Shown here: one piece after another, positions 16,919-25,470 of the stretch
Layout of the letters: the number at the start of each line of letters is the position of its first letter
How positions within the stretch are numbered: the stretch's first letter is position 1
Assembly: GCA_028277885.1 (NCBI GenBank)
Contig: JANQFK010000031.1
Coordinates: forward strand, 1 to 58,120
Direction: 5' to 3'
Origin: Myxococcota bacterium
GTDB taxonomy: Bacteria > Myxococcota_A > UBA9160 > UBA6930
Length of the DNA: 58,120 bases
Program-made: the position numbers and the translations under genes
The notes under the pieces: generated by a model
What the model was told of the DNA's origin: nothing
What the model saw: only the letters and a program-made list of their open reading frames with translations
Database searches by the model: none

Positions 16919-19587
16919 CAGTGGGCCTGCCGCCAGCTCGGGCCGGAGCCCAGCTCCACGACCAGAGGCACATCGAGGGCATAGACCCCCTCCATGCACT
17001 CCCGCACCCGGTCGCCGAGGGGCTCCAGCGCCTCCCCCGGGGCCTCGAAGACCAGCTCGTCGTGGACCTGGAGGATCATCCGGCCCTCGATCCGGTCCCC
17101 GCGCAGCCGCTCGGCGATCTCCACCATGGCCTTCTTCATGAGGTCTGCCGCCGTGCCCTGGATGACGCTGTTCACCGCCATGCGCTCGGCCGCGGCCCGC
17201 AGCGTGCGGTTCCGGGAGCCCAGGTCGGGAAGGTAGCGGCGGCGACCCAGCAGCGTGGTGACGTACCCCTCCTTGCGGGCGCGCTCCACCGTCGCGTCGA
17301 GGAACGCGCGCACGCCGCGGTAGCGATCGAAGTAGGCGTCGATGGTGGCCTGGGCCTCGGCGGGCGGGATGCCGAGCTGACGCCCCAGGCCGAAGGCCGA
17401 GAGCCCGTACAGGATGCCGAAGTTCACCGCCTTGGCCCGGGCGCGCTGCTCGTCGGCCACCTCCTCGGGCTCGATCCCCGCCACCTCGGCGGCGGTGCGC
17501 CGGTGGATGTCCTCCTCGGCGCGGAAGGCCTCGCGCAGGCTCTCGTCGCCCGAGTAGTGGGCGAGGATGCGCAGCTCGATCTGGGAGTAGTCGGCGGAGA
17601 GCAGCTGCATGCCGTCGGCGGGCACGAAGGCCTCGCGGATCCGGCTGCCGTTCTCGGTGCGGATCGGGATGTTCTGCACGTTCGGGTTCGAGCACGAGAG
17701 CCGGCCCGTCGCCGCGCCGGTCTGGTGGAAGGTCGGGTGGATGCGACCGGTGCGCGGGCTCACCAGGGGCGGCAGGGCGTCGACGTAGGTGCTCTTCAGC
17801 TTGGAGAGGCGGCGATGCTCGAGCACCAGGGCAGGCAGCTCGTGCTCGGCGGCCAGCCCTTCGAGGACCGTCTCGTCGGTGGAGTAGCCGGTCTTCGTCC
17901 TGCGCCCCGGCGGCAGGCCGAGCTTCTCGAAGAGGATGTGCTGGAGCTGCTTCGGCGAGCCCACCGCGAACTCCTCGCCCGCCAGGGCGTGGATGCGCGC
18001 CACCAGCCGCGAGAGCTCGGACTCGAACTCCTCGGAGAGCGCGACCAGGGCCGTCTCGTCCACCCGGACCCCCTCGCGCTCCATGGCCGAGAGCACCGCG
18101 GTGAGGGGCAGCTCCACGTCCCGGAACAGCGGCGCCAGGCCGTCGCGCTCGAGGGCCGCGGCCAGGCGCGGAGCCAGGGCGCGCAGCGCGCACACCTCGC
18201 GCCCCGCCCACGCCGCCACCGGCTCCGCGGGCAGCTCCTCGGCGGGCTTCGCCTTGGCGCCGCGGCCGGCCACGTCCTCCCAGGCCTCGTGGCGACGCTC
18301 GAGGTACTGGGAGGCCAGGGCCGGGGTGGTGCGCTGCGCCGCGGGCTCGAGCAGGAAGGCCGCGAGCTCCACGTCGAACTCGGGCAGCGAGGGCTCGATG
18401 CCGCGTTCGGCGAGCAGGCTCTGGAAGCGCTTCGTGTCGCGCCCCAGCCAGGGCCGCCCGCGCCCGGCGGCGAACACCGGAGCCAGGGCCTCGAAGACCG
18501 CCTCCTCGTCGGGCGCCTTGGCCTCGGGCCCTCCGCGCAGCGGGACGTAGGCGGCCTCGTCGTCCGCCAGCGCGAAGGCGAGCCCCGCCGGCGCCGCGGG
18601 CAGACCGCTCGACGTGTCGGCGTCGACCAGCGCCACCGCGACGGTGTCGAGCTTCGAGAGCCGGAGGGCCAGCTCGGCCAGGTCCTCGGCGCCCGTCGGC
18701 GTCGCGGTGCGCACCTCGGCGGCGGGCTCCGGCGCGGCGCCGACGTCCTCGAACTCGGCCAGCAGACGCGTGAACCCCAGGCGCTCGAACAGCGCGCGCA
18801 ACGCCTCCCGGTCCGGCTCGGCGAGCTCCAGCGCGTCGGCTCCCTCGGGAAGCTCGACGTCGCTGCGCAGCGTGGCGAGGCGCTTCGAGAGCCGCGCCTG
18901 CTCGGCCTGGGACTGGAGCGCCTCCCGGGCGCGCTTCGCGCTCACCTCCCCGGCGTGCACGAGCAGGCTCTCGAGGTCGCCCCACTCGGCGAGCAGCTTC
19001 GCCGCGCCCTTCTCGCCGATCCCCTTGACGCCCGGGATGTTGTCGCTGGGGTCGCCCACCAGGGAGCGCAGGTCGAGGATCTTCTCCGGCGGCACGCCGA
19101 AGCGCTCCTCCACCTCCGCCGGCCCGAAGCGGCGGTCCTTCATGGTGTCGAGCAGGCAGACGCGCTCGGAGACGAGCTGCATCAGGTCCTTGTCCGTCGA
19201 GACGATCACCACCTCGACGTCCTCGGGCATCCGGCCCGCCAGGGTGGCGATGACGTCGTCGGCCTCGCAGCCCGGGACCTCGAGGCCGCGCAGGCGCATC
19301 GCCTCCACGATCTCCCGGGCCACCGGCATCTGGGCCGAGAGGTCCTCGGGCTGCGCGTCCCGCGTGGCCTTGTAGTCCGCGTACATCTCGTGGCGGAAGC
19401 TTCGGCCCGGCGGATCGAAGGCCACCACCACGCCGTCGGGCCGCTCCTCGCGCAGCACCTTGCGCAGCATGTTGACGAAGCCGTGGAGCGCGTTGGTGGG
19501 AAAGCCGTCGGGGGAGCGCAGGCTGGGGATGGCGAAGAACGCGCGGTAGAGGCAGTTGGCGGCGTCGATGACGACGAGGCGGCGCAC
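16918..19587 (-). CDS. polA: DNA polymerase I
   Basis: 889 residues. The N-terminal 5'-3' exonuclease (about 1-290) has YADYKATRD, GCEADDVIATL and VGDPSDNIPGVKGIG. The C-terminal polymerase has motif A (LLSADYSQIELRILAHYS), motif B (RAKAVNFGILYGLSAFG) and motif C (LQVHDELVFE). The middle 3'-5' exonuclease domain is degenerate: the DTETD motif reads VDADT, the position of E. coli Asp424 appears to be Phe, and ExoIII lacks its Tyr/Asp pair, so proofreading is probably lost. The role is Okazaki-fragment processing and repair. The promoter at 19597-19625 puts the transcript start almost at the ATG. Confidence 0.97.
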   Translation of the reverse strand: MRRLVVIDAANCLYRAFFAIPSLRSPDGFPTNALHGFVNMLRKVLREERPDGVVVAFDPPGRSFRHEMYADYKATRDAQPEDLSAQMPVAREIVEAMRLRGLEVPGCEADDVIATLAGRMPEDVEVVIVSTDKDLMQLVSERVCLLDTMKDRRFGPAEVEERFGVPPEKILDLRSLVGDPSDNIPGVKGIGEKGAAKLLAEWGDLESLLVHAGEVSAKRAREALQSQAEQARLSKRLATLRSDVELPEGADALELAEPDREALRALFERLGFTRLLAEFEDVGAAPEPAAEVRTATPTGAEDLAELALRLSKLDTVAVALVDADTSSGLPAAPAGLAFALADDEAAYVPLRGGPEAKAPDEEAVFEALAPVFAAGRGRPWLGRDTKRFQSLLAERGIEPSLPEFDVELAAFLLEPAAQRTTPALASQYLERRHEAWEDVAGRGAKAKPAEELPAEPVAAWAGREVCALRALAPRLAAALERDGLAPLFRDVELPLTAVLSAMEREGVRVDETALVALSEEFESELSRLVARIHALAGEEFAVGSPKQLQHILFEKLGLPPGRRTKTGYSTDETVLEGLAAEHELPALVLEHRRLSKLKSTYVDALPPLVSPRTGRIHPTFHQTGAATGRLSCSNPNVQNIPIRTENGSRIREAFVPADGMQLLSADYSQIELRILAHYSGDESLREAFRAEEDIHRRTAAEVAGIEPEEVADEQRARAKAVNFGILYGLSAFGLGRQLGIPPAEAQATIDAYFDRYRGVRAFLDATVERARKEGYVTTLLGRRRYLPDLGSRNRTLRAAAERMAVNSVIQGTAADLMKKAMVEIAERLRGDRIEGRMILQVHDELVFEAPGEALEPLGDRVRECMEGVYALDVPLVVELGSGPSWRQAH

Positions 19588-19596
19588 GGCCCGGCC

Positions 19597-19625
19597 AGCC
19601 TACGGGCCGCCCCGTCGAGGGTCAA
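19597..19625 (-). promoter_or_regulatory. polA promoter, TTGACC-17-TAGGCT
   Basis: On the - strand the -35 TTGACC is at 19625-19620 and the -10 TAGGCT at 19602-19597, 17 bases apart. The polA ATG begins 9 bases after the -10, leaving a leader of only a few bases. The -35 is close to that of the divergent gene at 19681. Confidence 0.6.
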
Positions 19626-19644
19626 CCACAGGGACCGAGCGCCG

Positions 19645-19673
19645 TTGACCGCGAAGCGGGCGCTGCTTACGCT
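19645..19673 (+). promoter_or_regulatory. Promoter of the small membrane protein gene, TTGACC-17-TACGCT
   Basis: -35 TTGACC at 19645-19650, -10 TACGCT at 19668-19673, 17-base spacer. The ATG at 19681 is 7 bases after the -10, where transcription should begin, and no ribosome site is visible, so a leaderless mRNA is predicted. Confidence 0.6.
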
Positions 19674-19680
19674 GCTCGCC

Positions 19681-19977
19681 ATGGGTGCCCCGCCCGGCCG
19701 GCCGCGAGCCACCTTCCGCCCGCGCTTCACCCTGATGCTGCTCTACCTGTTCGGCTTCTTCATGCTCTTCGCCCTGCTCTTCGCCCTGCCCGACCTGCTG
19801 GCCGGCGTGCAGGAGCTGCCCCCGGGCGGCGACGAGCTCACCCCCGAGGAGCTCGACCGGGCCCGGGAGATCGCACGCGGCGCGCTGCGCGGCCGCGTGC
19901 CCCTGGCCCTCGGCGCCGCCGTGGTCGCCACGGGCCTCGGCATCTGGACCCGCGCACTGCCCGGCCTGCGCGACTAG
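19681..19977 (+). CDS. Small two-helix membrane protein of unknown function
   Basis: 98 residues from ATG 19681. A basic N-terminus (GRPRATFRPRF) is followed by one membrane helix (LMLLYLFGFFMLFALLFALP, about 19-38). Then comes a ~30-residue acidic/polar loop with PGGDELTPEELDRAREIARG and a second helix (VPLALGAAVVATGLGIW). The topology suggests both ends in the cytosol. No family is recognised. It has its own promoter, divergent from polA, and ends in a hairpin-rich gap before tetR. Confidence 0.65.
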   Translation: MGAPPGRPRATFRPRFTLMLLYLFGFFMLFALLFALPDLLAGVQELPPGGDELTPEELDRAREIARGALRGRVPLALGAAVVATGLGIWTRALPGLRD

Positions 19978-20011
19978 GAGGCCGCCCAGGATGGGTCGGC
20001 TTCCGCCGCAA

Positions 20012-20079
20012 AGCGAGCCCGAAGGGCTCGCTCAGCCAGCCGGGCGAGCCCGACGCGAGCCGACCCGTCCCGGGTCGGC
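20012..20079. terminator. Hairpin cluster between convergent genes
   Basis: Two perfect hairpins: AGCGAGCCC (20012-20020)/GGGCTCGCT (20024-20032) with loop GAA, and GCCGACCC (20059-20066)/GGGTCGGC (20072-20079) with a 5-base loop. An extra GGGTCGGC near 19993 could pair with the second left arm. They lie between the + gene ending at 19977 and tetR ending at 20083, so bidirectional termination is likely. Confidence 0.55.
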
Positions 20080-20082
20080 CGG

Positions 20083-20769
20083 CTAGACGCCCCGGGGCCG
20101 CGCGAGCCCGCGCAGGAACAGCTCGACCATCTCGCCGAACACGTCGTCGAGCCCGCGCACCCGCAGGCGACCGGCGGAGTCGACGTGCTCGGTGCGGATC
20201 AGCCCGTTGGCCGCGGTCCACAGCAGGTTGGCGACGCTCCAGGGGTCGCAGGCCCCGAACTGCTCGCGCTGCACGCCGTCGGCGACCACGTCGGCGAGGA
20301 TCTGCAGGCACTCGCGCCACAGCCGCGTCACCTCGGCCACCACGGGCTCGGGCAGCGCGCCGATCACGGGCTGGTTCTCGAGGGCCCAGAAGATCTCGAA
20401 GTACTCGGGGTTCCTCGACCAGTGGTCGAGGTAGAAGCGGCCCAGGCGGCGGATGCGCTCGGCGGCGTCGCCCTCGCCGGCCGCCGCCTCGCGCATGCGT
20501 TCCTCGAACAGCCCGCCGTTCTCGGACAGGACCGCCACGTAGAGCTCGGCCTTGTTCTCGAAGTAGCGGTAGAGCGTCCCCTTGGCGACGTCGGCCAGGC
20601 GCGCCACCTCGTCGAGGTTCGCCTCCATGAAGCCGTCGCGGAAGAACACCTCGCGCGCAGCGTCGAGGATCTTCTGGCGCTGGGCGGCCTTCCGCTCCTC
20701 GCGCCGGGCACCGCCGCCCGAGGAGCCGGCGGCCTCGGGCCGCGCGCTAGACCTCGTCACTTCCTTCAT
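20083..20769 (-). CDS. TetR-family transcriptional repressor
   Basis: 228 residues. The N-terminal helix-turn-helix (about 33-78) reads [44 protein letters not shown], a textbook TetR domain. The ligand-binding C-terminal part (80-225) is helical and unassigned. The ATG at 20769 lies inside the end of cysK, a 23-base overlap with no Shine-Dalgarno, so translation probably depends on cysK. A GTG at 20760 is an alternative. Its targets are unknown; it may act on its own operon with cysK. Confidence 0.88.
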   Translation of the reverse strand: MKEVTRSSARPEAAGSSGGGARREERKAAQRQKILDAAREVFFRDGFMEANLDEVARLADVAKGTLYRYFENKAELYVAVLSENGGLFEERMREAAAGEGDAAERIRRLGRFYLDHWSRNPEYFEIFWALENQPVIGALPEPVVAEVTRLWRECLQILADVVADGVQREQFGACDPWSVANLLWTAANGLIRTEHVDSAGRLRVRGLDDVFGEMVELFLRGLARPRGV

Positions 20770-21700
20770 AGCGGTACGGAGCGAAGAGGTCGGTGTTGAG
20801 GTAGCGCTCGCCGAAGCTCGGGATGATCACCACGAGCAGCTTCCCGGCGTTCCCGGGCTTCGCGCCGTACTTGAGCGCCGCCGCCACCGCCGCGCCGGAC
20901 GAGATGCCGCACAGCAGGCCCTCCTCCCGGGCCAGGCGGCGCGCCATCTCGAAGGCCTCGTCGTTGCTCACCGTGACCACTTCGTCGATCAGGCTGCGGT
21001 CCACCACCTCGGGCACGAAGCCCGCACCGATGCCCTGGATCTTGTGGGGGCCCGGTGCGCCGCCGGAGAGCACCGGGCTGGCCTCGGGCTCCACCGCCAC
21101 GGCCTGGAAGGTCGGCTTGCGCCCCTTCAGCTCCTGGGCGACGCCGGTGATGGTGCCCCCGGTCCCGACGCCGGAGATCAGGGCGTCGACCCGGCCGTCG
21201 GTGTCGTCCCAGATCTCCTGGGCGGTGGTGCGGCGGTGCACGTCGGGGTTGGCGGGGTTGCGGAACTGCTGGGGCATGAAGGCGTTGGGGATCTCCGCCG
21301 CGAGCTCGTTGGCGCGGTCCACGGCGCCGCGCATGCCCTTGGCGCCCTCGGTCAGCACGAGCTTCGCGCCGAGGGCGCGCAGCACCACGCGCCGCTCGGT
21401 GCTCATGGTGTCGGGCATGATCAGCACGCAGGCGTAGCCCTTCACCGCCGCCACGAAGGCCAGACCGATGCCCGTGTTTCCGCTCGTGGGCTCGACGATC
21501 ACCGTCTCGCCGGACTTGATCAGGCCTTCCTTCTCGGCGGCCTCGATCATGGCGAGGCCGATGCGGTCCTTCACGCTGTTGGCGGGGTTCTGCCCCTCGA
21601 GCTTGCACACGATCTCGGCGGGGCTGCCCTCGACCACCCGGTTGAGCCTCACCAGGGGCGTGCCGCCGATCAGCTCGGTGACGTCTTTGGCGATCTTCAT
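20747..21700 (-). CDS. cysK: Cysteine synthase (O-acetylserine sulfhydrylase)
   Basis: 317 residues, the usual CysK length. This PLP enzyme makes cysteine from O-acetylserine and sulfide. PLP Lys44 lies in [11 protein letters not shown]; the substrate loop is [12 protein letters not shown] (about 69-80), and the phosphate loop is [11 protein letters not shown] (about 180). A late [14 protein letters not shown] segment binds the pyridine nitrogen. ATG 21700 gives the expected [19 protein letters not shown] start. A strong promoter (21729-21757) lies just upstream, so cysK-tetR form a unit separate from truD. Confidence 0.96.
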   Translation of the reverse strand: MKIAKDVTELIGGTPLVRLNRVVEGSPAEIVCKLEGQNPANSVKDRIGLAMIEAAEKEGLIKSGETVIVEPTSGNTGIGLAFVAAVKGYACVLIMPDTMSTERRVVLRALGAKLVLTEGAKGMRGAVDRANELAAEIPNAFMPQQFRNPANPDVHRRTTAQEIWDDTDGRVDALISGVGTGGTITGVAQELKGRKPTFQAVAVEPEASPVLSGGAPGPHKIQGIGAGFVPEVVDRSLIDEVVTVSNDEAFEMARRLAREEGLLCGISSGAAVAAALKYGAKPGNAGKLLVVIIPSFGERYLNTDLFAPYRYEGSDEV

Positions 21701-21728
21701 CGTTGGGGGGGACCTCCGTATGCACCGC

Positions 21729-21757
21729 AGGGTACGCGAGCGCCCCTCCGGTGTCAT
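21729..21757 (-). promoter_or_regulatory. cysK promoter, ATGACA-17-TACCCT
   Basis: On the - strand the -35 ATGACA is at 21757-21752 and the -10 TACCCT at 21734-21729, spacer 17. The -35 overlaps the truD stop codon. The TACCCT -10 recurs before the aldehyde dehydrogenase gene, rpoD and groES. Confidence 0.6.
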
Positions 21758-22746
21758 GGGGACACGCCGGCCACCGGGCCGTAGAGCGCCTCGAGAAGCA
21801 CGCTGGCGTAGCTGCCCGTGGGCAGGCGGACGCACAGGCGCTGCGCCCCGGGGCCCGCCGCGGTGAGCGCGGCCTCCTCGGGTCGGATCCGCAGCGCACG
21901 CCGCGCGCCGCGCAGGCGCACGCCGCGCGGAGGCGCGAGCGCGTCGTCCTCCGGGATCCCGAGGCGCCGGCGCGCCGCCGCCTCGCGCGCCGCCGGTGCA
22001 CCTGCGGGCCGCGGGGCGCGCGGCCCGAAGATCGGTCCCGTCGCGCTGATCTCGAAGGCTTCGGCCCGGGGGGCCTCGCGCTCCGGGTCCTCCACCACGA
22101 AGAGCCCGCCGCTGGCGTGGACGACGGCCACGTCGCCGGCCTCGAGGGCGCCCGGCGCCAGCGGACGCTCCGCCAGCACGGCGTTGAAGAGCTCGGCCTG
22201 GAGGGCGGAGAGCAGGAAGCGCGCGTGGCGGCGGTCGCGCACCGGCGCGGTGCCCGCCAGGAGTGCGCGGGCCTCGCGCGGGTTGGCCGCGTCGCGCCCG
22301 AAGCGCTGGGGGCCGAAGCGGTTGGGAAGGCCCTCGCGGACCACGCGCGCGAGGCGCTCGCCGGCGCGCGCCGCCGCCGCCTCGTCGACGTCGCGCACCA
22401 CGATCTCGAAGCGGTTCCCGGCGAGCTGTCCCGTGCGCAGCTTGTGGCGGTGCGGAACGGCCTCGAGCACGCGGAAGCCCTCGCCCGCGCAGGCGTGCGC
22501 CGCCTCGGGTGCGAGCCCCGGCACCGAGAACCACTGGCGCGCCACCGCGACGCGGTCCTTGCGTCCCGCGTAGCCGACCTCCCGCGGCGGCACGCCGGCG
22601 GCCCGGGCCAGGGCCCGGGCGACCTGCTCGGTGGTGAGCAGCCGCTTCTCCACGGCGACGAAGGTGTGCCCGCCCTCCCCCGCCGGCGCGTAGAGCGGGA
22701 TCTCCTCGACGACGAAGTCCTCGGGCTCGCTGCGCGCGCGCGGCAC
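21754..22746 (-). CDS. truD: tRNA pseudouridine(13) synthase TruD
   Basis: 330 residues. TruD modifies U13 in certain tRNAs. The catalytic Asp64 lies in GYAGRKD (58-64), and the second signature NRFGPQRFG is near 140-150. The N-terminal [17 protein letters not shown] motif and the [14 protein letters not shown] segment also fit. GTG 22746 is 6 bp after the rnhB stop. The gene belongs to the lpxD-rnhB-truD run and stops inside the cysK promoter. Confidence 0.93.
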   Translation of the reverse strand: MPRARSEPEDFVVEEIPLYAPAGEGGHTFVAVEKRLLTTEQVARALARAAGVPPREVGYAGRKDRVAVARQWFSVPGLAPEAAHACAGEGFRVLEAVPHRHKLRTGQLAGNRFEIVVRDVDEAAAARAGERLARVVREGLPNRFGPQRFGRDAANPREARALLAGTAPVRDRRHARFLLSALQAELFNAVLAERPLAPGALEAGDVAVVHASGGLFVVEDPEREAPRAEAFEISATGPIFGPRAPRPAGAPAAREAAARRRLGIPEDDALAPPRGVRLRGARRALRIRPEEAALTAAGPGAQRLCVRLPTGSYASVLLEALYGPVAGVSP

Positions 22747-22752
22747 GGCGGC

Positions 22753-23577
22753 TCAGAACAGCGCCAGCTGGGAGACCGGGGCGAAGGAGCGCCGGTGGAT
22801 CGGCGAGGGCCCGCGGCGGCGCAGCGCGCGCAGGTGCTCGGCCGTCGCGTAGCCCTTGTGCCGCGCGAAGCCCCAGCCGGGGTAGCGGCGATCGAGGCGC
22901 TCCATCAGCGCGTCCCGGTGCACCTTGGCCACCACCGAGGCCGCCGCGATGGAGGCGTCGCGCCCGTCGCCCCCGACGATCGCGGTCTGGGGGATCTCGG
23001 TGTCGGGCACCGTGCGGGCGTCGACCAGCAGGTGGTCCGGAGTCACGCCGAGGCCGGCCACGGCCCGGGCCATGGCGGCCAGGCTGGCGTGGTAGACGTT
23101 CACGCGGTCGATCTCGTCGGGCCAGACCTCCGCCACGCACAGGTCGACGGCCTGCTCCCGGATCGCGGCGTCGAGCGCGACGCGGCTCTCGGCGGTGAGC
23201 CGCTTGGAGTCGTCGAGTTCGGGCAGGCGCACGCGGTCGGGCAGCACCACCGCGGCCGCCACCACGGGCCCCGCCAGGGGCCCGACCCCCACCTCGTCCA
23301 CCCCGGCGATGCGCTCGCAGCCGCCGCGGCGCAGGCGCCGGCGCAGGGCGAACAGCCGGGAGAGGCGGCGGCGCTCCCCGGCCAGGGCGGCGCGCCGCCG
23401 CTCGCAGCGCTCGGCGAGGGCGCGCGCACCGGCCCGGCCGTCGGCGCGCAGGGAGCGGGCGAGACGCTCGAGGGCCGCCTCGCTGCGCAGCGCCTCGGCC
23501 CGCGTGCGCAGCTCCGCCAGGGACTTCGCCCGCGTGTTCTCCCGCGTCCCGCGGCCGGGCGGACGGCCGCGGCTCAC
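22753..23577 (-). CDS. rnhB: Ribonuclease HII with an N-terminal extension
   Basis: 274 residues from GTG 23577, fixed by a GTGA overlap with the end of lpxD. The core RNase HII domain (about 78-274) has the first acidic pair in [28 protein letters not shown], and [15 protein letters not shown] near the end. The enzyme removes RNA from RNA/DNA hybrids, including single ribonucleotides. The usual Arg of DEAGRGP is Val here. A ~75-residue Arg/Ala/Leu-rich, coiled-coil-like extension precedes the core; similar extensions occur in some related bacteria, to my recollection. Confidence 0.92.
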   Translation of the reverse strand: MSRGRPPGRGTRENTRAKSLAELRTRAEALRSEAALERLARSLRADGRAGARALAERCERRRAALAGERRRLSRLFALRRRLRRGGCERIAGVDEVGVGPLAGPVVAAAVVLPDRVRLPELDDSKRLTAESRVALDAAIREQAVDLCVAEVWPDEIDRVNVYHASLAAMARAVAGLGVTPDHLLVDARTVPDTEIPQTAIVGGDGRDASIAAASVVAKVHRDALMERLDRRYPGWGFARHKGYATAEHLRALRRRGPSPIHRRSFAPVSQLALF

Positions 23578-24608
23578 AGCCGCTTGCTGGGCGGCGGCTC
23601 GCCCTCGACCCGCCGCTCGAGGGCCCGCACCCGGCGCAGCAGCTCGGGCAGCCTCGCGAAGGCCGTCATGGCGCGGTGCCAGCGACGCTCGGGGAGCGCG
23701 GGGAAGCCCCAGACCCGGCTGCCGGGCTCGAGATCCGCCGTCACGCCGCCCCGTCCTCCCACGAAGCTCCCGTCGCCGAGGTGGGCCCGGTTCGCCACGC
23801 CGGCCTGGGCCAGCAGGATCACGCCCCGCCCCAGCACGCTCCCGCCGGCGAGCCCCGCCTGGGCCACGACCACGCTGTTCTCGCCCAGCTCGCAGTTGTG
23901 TCCGATCTGCACGAGGTTGTCGATCTTCACCCCGTCGGCGATGCGGGTCGAGCCCAGCCGGGCGCGGTCCACGGTGGTGCCGGCGCCGATCTCGACGTCG
24001 CTCCCGATCACCACGTTCCCGATCTGGGGAACCTTCTCCCAGCGTCCGCGCTCGTCGAACTCGAAGCCGAAGCCGTCGCCGCCGATCACGGCGCCGGGCT
24101 GGATCACCACGCGGTCGCCCACCCGCGTGCCCTCGCGCAGCGTGACCCCGGCGTGGATCACGCAGTCGGCGCCGAGCACGACCTCCGGGTAGAGGGTGGC
24201 GTTGGCGTGGATCACGCTGCGGTCGCCGACCACGCAGCGGGCGCCCACCACCGCGCGCGGCCCCACCGAGACGCCCTCGCCGAGCCGCGCGTCGCCGGCC
24301 ACCGATGCGCTCGCGTCCACGCCGGCCTCGGGGCGCGAGGCGGGCACGATCACCCCCACGGCCCGGGCGAAGTCGAGGCTCGGCGTGGCCGAGCGGATCA
24401 CCGGGCGGCCGCCGACGTCCACCTCCTCGGGCGCGATCACGGCGCCGATCTTCGAGCGCTCGAGGGTCTCGCCGAAGCGCGCCGAGCGCACGAAGCCGAG
24501 ATCCCCGGGGCCGCCCTCCTCGAGGGACGCCACGCCCTGCACCTGGAAGTCGGCGTCGCCCTCGACCTCGCGGTCGCCCAGCCGCGCCGCGACCTCGCCG
24601 AGACGCAT
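23574..24608 (-). CDS. lpxD: UDP-3-O-acylglucosamine N-acyltransferase
   Basis: 344 residues from ATG 24608 ([11 protein letters not shown] matches family N-termini; a GTG at 24623 is possible). LpxD adds the second acyl chain in lipid A synthesis. After the N-terminal uridine-binding domain (about 1-100) there are many left-handed beta-helix hexapeptides ([14 protein letters not shown] and similar). The catalytic His lies in [10 protein letters not shown], and AQAGLAGG follows. A short helical tail ends the protein. It heads a run with rnhB and truD and supports a lipid-A-bearing outer membrane. Confidence 0.95.
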   Translation of the reverse strand: MRLGEVAARLGDREVEGDADFQVQGVASLEEGGPGDLGFVRSARFGETLERSKIGAVIAPEEVDVGGRPVIRSATPSLDFARAVGVIVPASRPEAGVDASASVAGDARLGEGVSVGPRAVVGARCVVGDRSVIHANATLYPEVVLGADCVIHAGVTLREGTRVGDRVVIQPGAVIGGDGFGFEFDERGRWEKVPQIGNVVIGSDVEIGAGTTVDRARLGSTRIADGVKIDNLVQIGHNCELGENSVVVAQAGLAGGSVLGRGVILLAQAGVANRAHLGDGSFVGGRGGVTADLEPGSRVWGFPALPERRWHRAMTAFARLPELLRRVRALERRVEGEPPPSKRL

Positions 24609-24626
24609 GGGCCCCTGGCGCACCGC

Positions 24627-25448
24627 TCAGCGCGCGAGCAGGACGGCGACCGGTGAGGTGCGAACCACGGCTGCCGAGTTGCTGCCGAGGAAGAGCTCGC
24701 TGATGCGGTTGCGGCCGAAGGCTCCCATCACGATCAGCCCGGCGCGCGCGCTGCGCGCGGTGTCCACGATCTTCACGTCGGGGCGTCCCAGGGTCGAGGA
24801 GGCCTCGCGAACGCTGCCCGACTCGCTGCCCAGCAGCCGGCGCACCTCGTCGAAGCGCGCCACGGCGCGGCCCTTGTCCTTCGAGTCCACGAAGACGTGG
24901 ATCGGCTGGGAGAGCCGGCTCGCCAGCTCCACGGCGAGCTTCGCCGCGATGCGCGAGCCCGGCGAGCCGTCGAAGCCGAGCACCAGGGGCCCCCCCAGCT
25001 CGGCGCCCTCGGGCACCACCACGGCGGGCTTGCTGGTCTTGCGCAGCACCCCGTCCACGGTGGAGCCGATCAGGCCGGTGCGGAAGCCGGCGTTCTCGCC
25101 GTCGCGGCCCAGCACCAGCAGGTCCACGCCCTGCCCGCGCTCGACGATGCGGTCGTCGGCGATGCCGCGCGCCGTCTCGGCCACCACCTCGAGGCCCGCT
25201 CCGCGCCCGAGCTCGCCCAGCCGGCGGCAGGCGGCCTCGGCCCGCGCCTTCAGGAACCCGTCCACGCCGTCCATGCCGGGCGGCTGGATGCCGAGGCCCT
25301 CGCCCCGCAGCCCCTGGAGCCACTTCTCCTCGATGACGGTGAGACCGGTGAGCCGCGCACGGATGCGCGACGCGAGGGCCACGGCGAAGCGCTCCGCGGC
25401 GTTCGCCGCCTCGGAGCCGTCGGTCGCTACCAGGATGGATTCGATCAT
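24627..25448 (-). CDS. Tandem universal stress protein (UspA family)
   Basis: 273 residues made of two Usp folds. The first (1-145) starts ESILVATDGSEAANAAERFA and has GVDLLVLGRDGENAGFRTGL. The second (150-273) has LVLGFDGSPGSRIAAKLAVE and ends with GLIVMGAFGRNRISELFLGS, including the ATP-binding G-x2-G-x(9)-G-S/T type loop. Such proteins bind ATP and protect cells under stress, but the precise role is unknown. It follows the aldehyde dehydrogenase gene by 22 bp and is probably co-transcribed with it. Confidence 0.9.
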   Translation of the reverse strand: MIESILVATDGSEAANAAERFAVALASRIRARLTGLTVIEEKWLQGLRGEGLGIQPPGMDGVDGFLKARAEAACRRLGELGRGAGLEVVAETARGIADDRIVERGQGVDLLVLGRDGENAGFRTGLIGSTVDGVLRKTSKPAVVVPEGAELGGPLVLGFDGSPGSRIAAKLAVELASRLSQPIHVFVDSKDKGRAVARFDEVRRLLGSESGSVREASSTLGRPDVKIVDTARSARAGLIVMGAFGRNRISELFLGSNSAAVVRTSPVAVLLAR

Positions 25449-25470
25449 TGCCTTCTCCGCGCCCGAGGGG

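Noticed and set aside
16921..19977. 1018-codon open frame antisense to polA, and similar long antisense frames (for example 4375-6750, 11600-14050, 44083-46035)
   Set aside because: GC-rich genes commonly leave the opposite strand open. The products are Arg/Gly/His/Ala-rich without domains, while the sense frames have clear conserved motifs.
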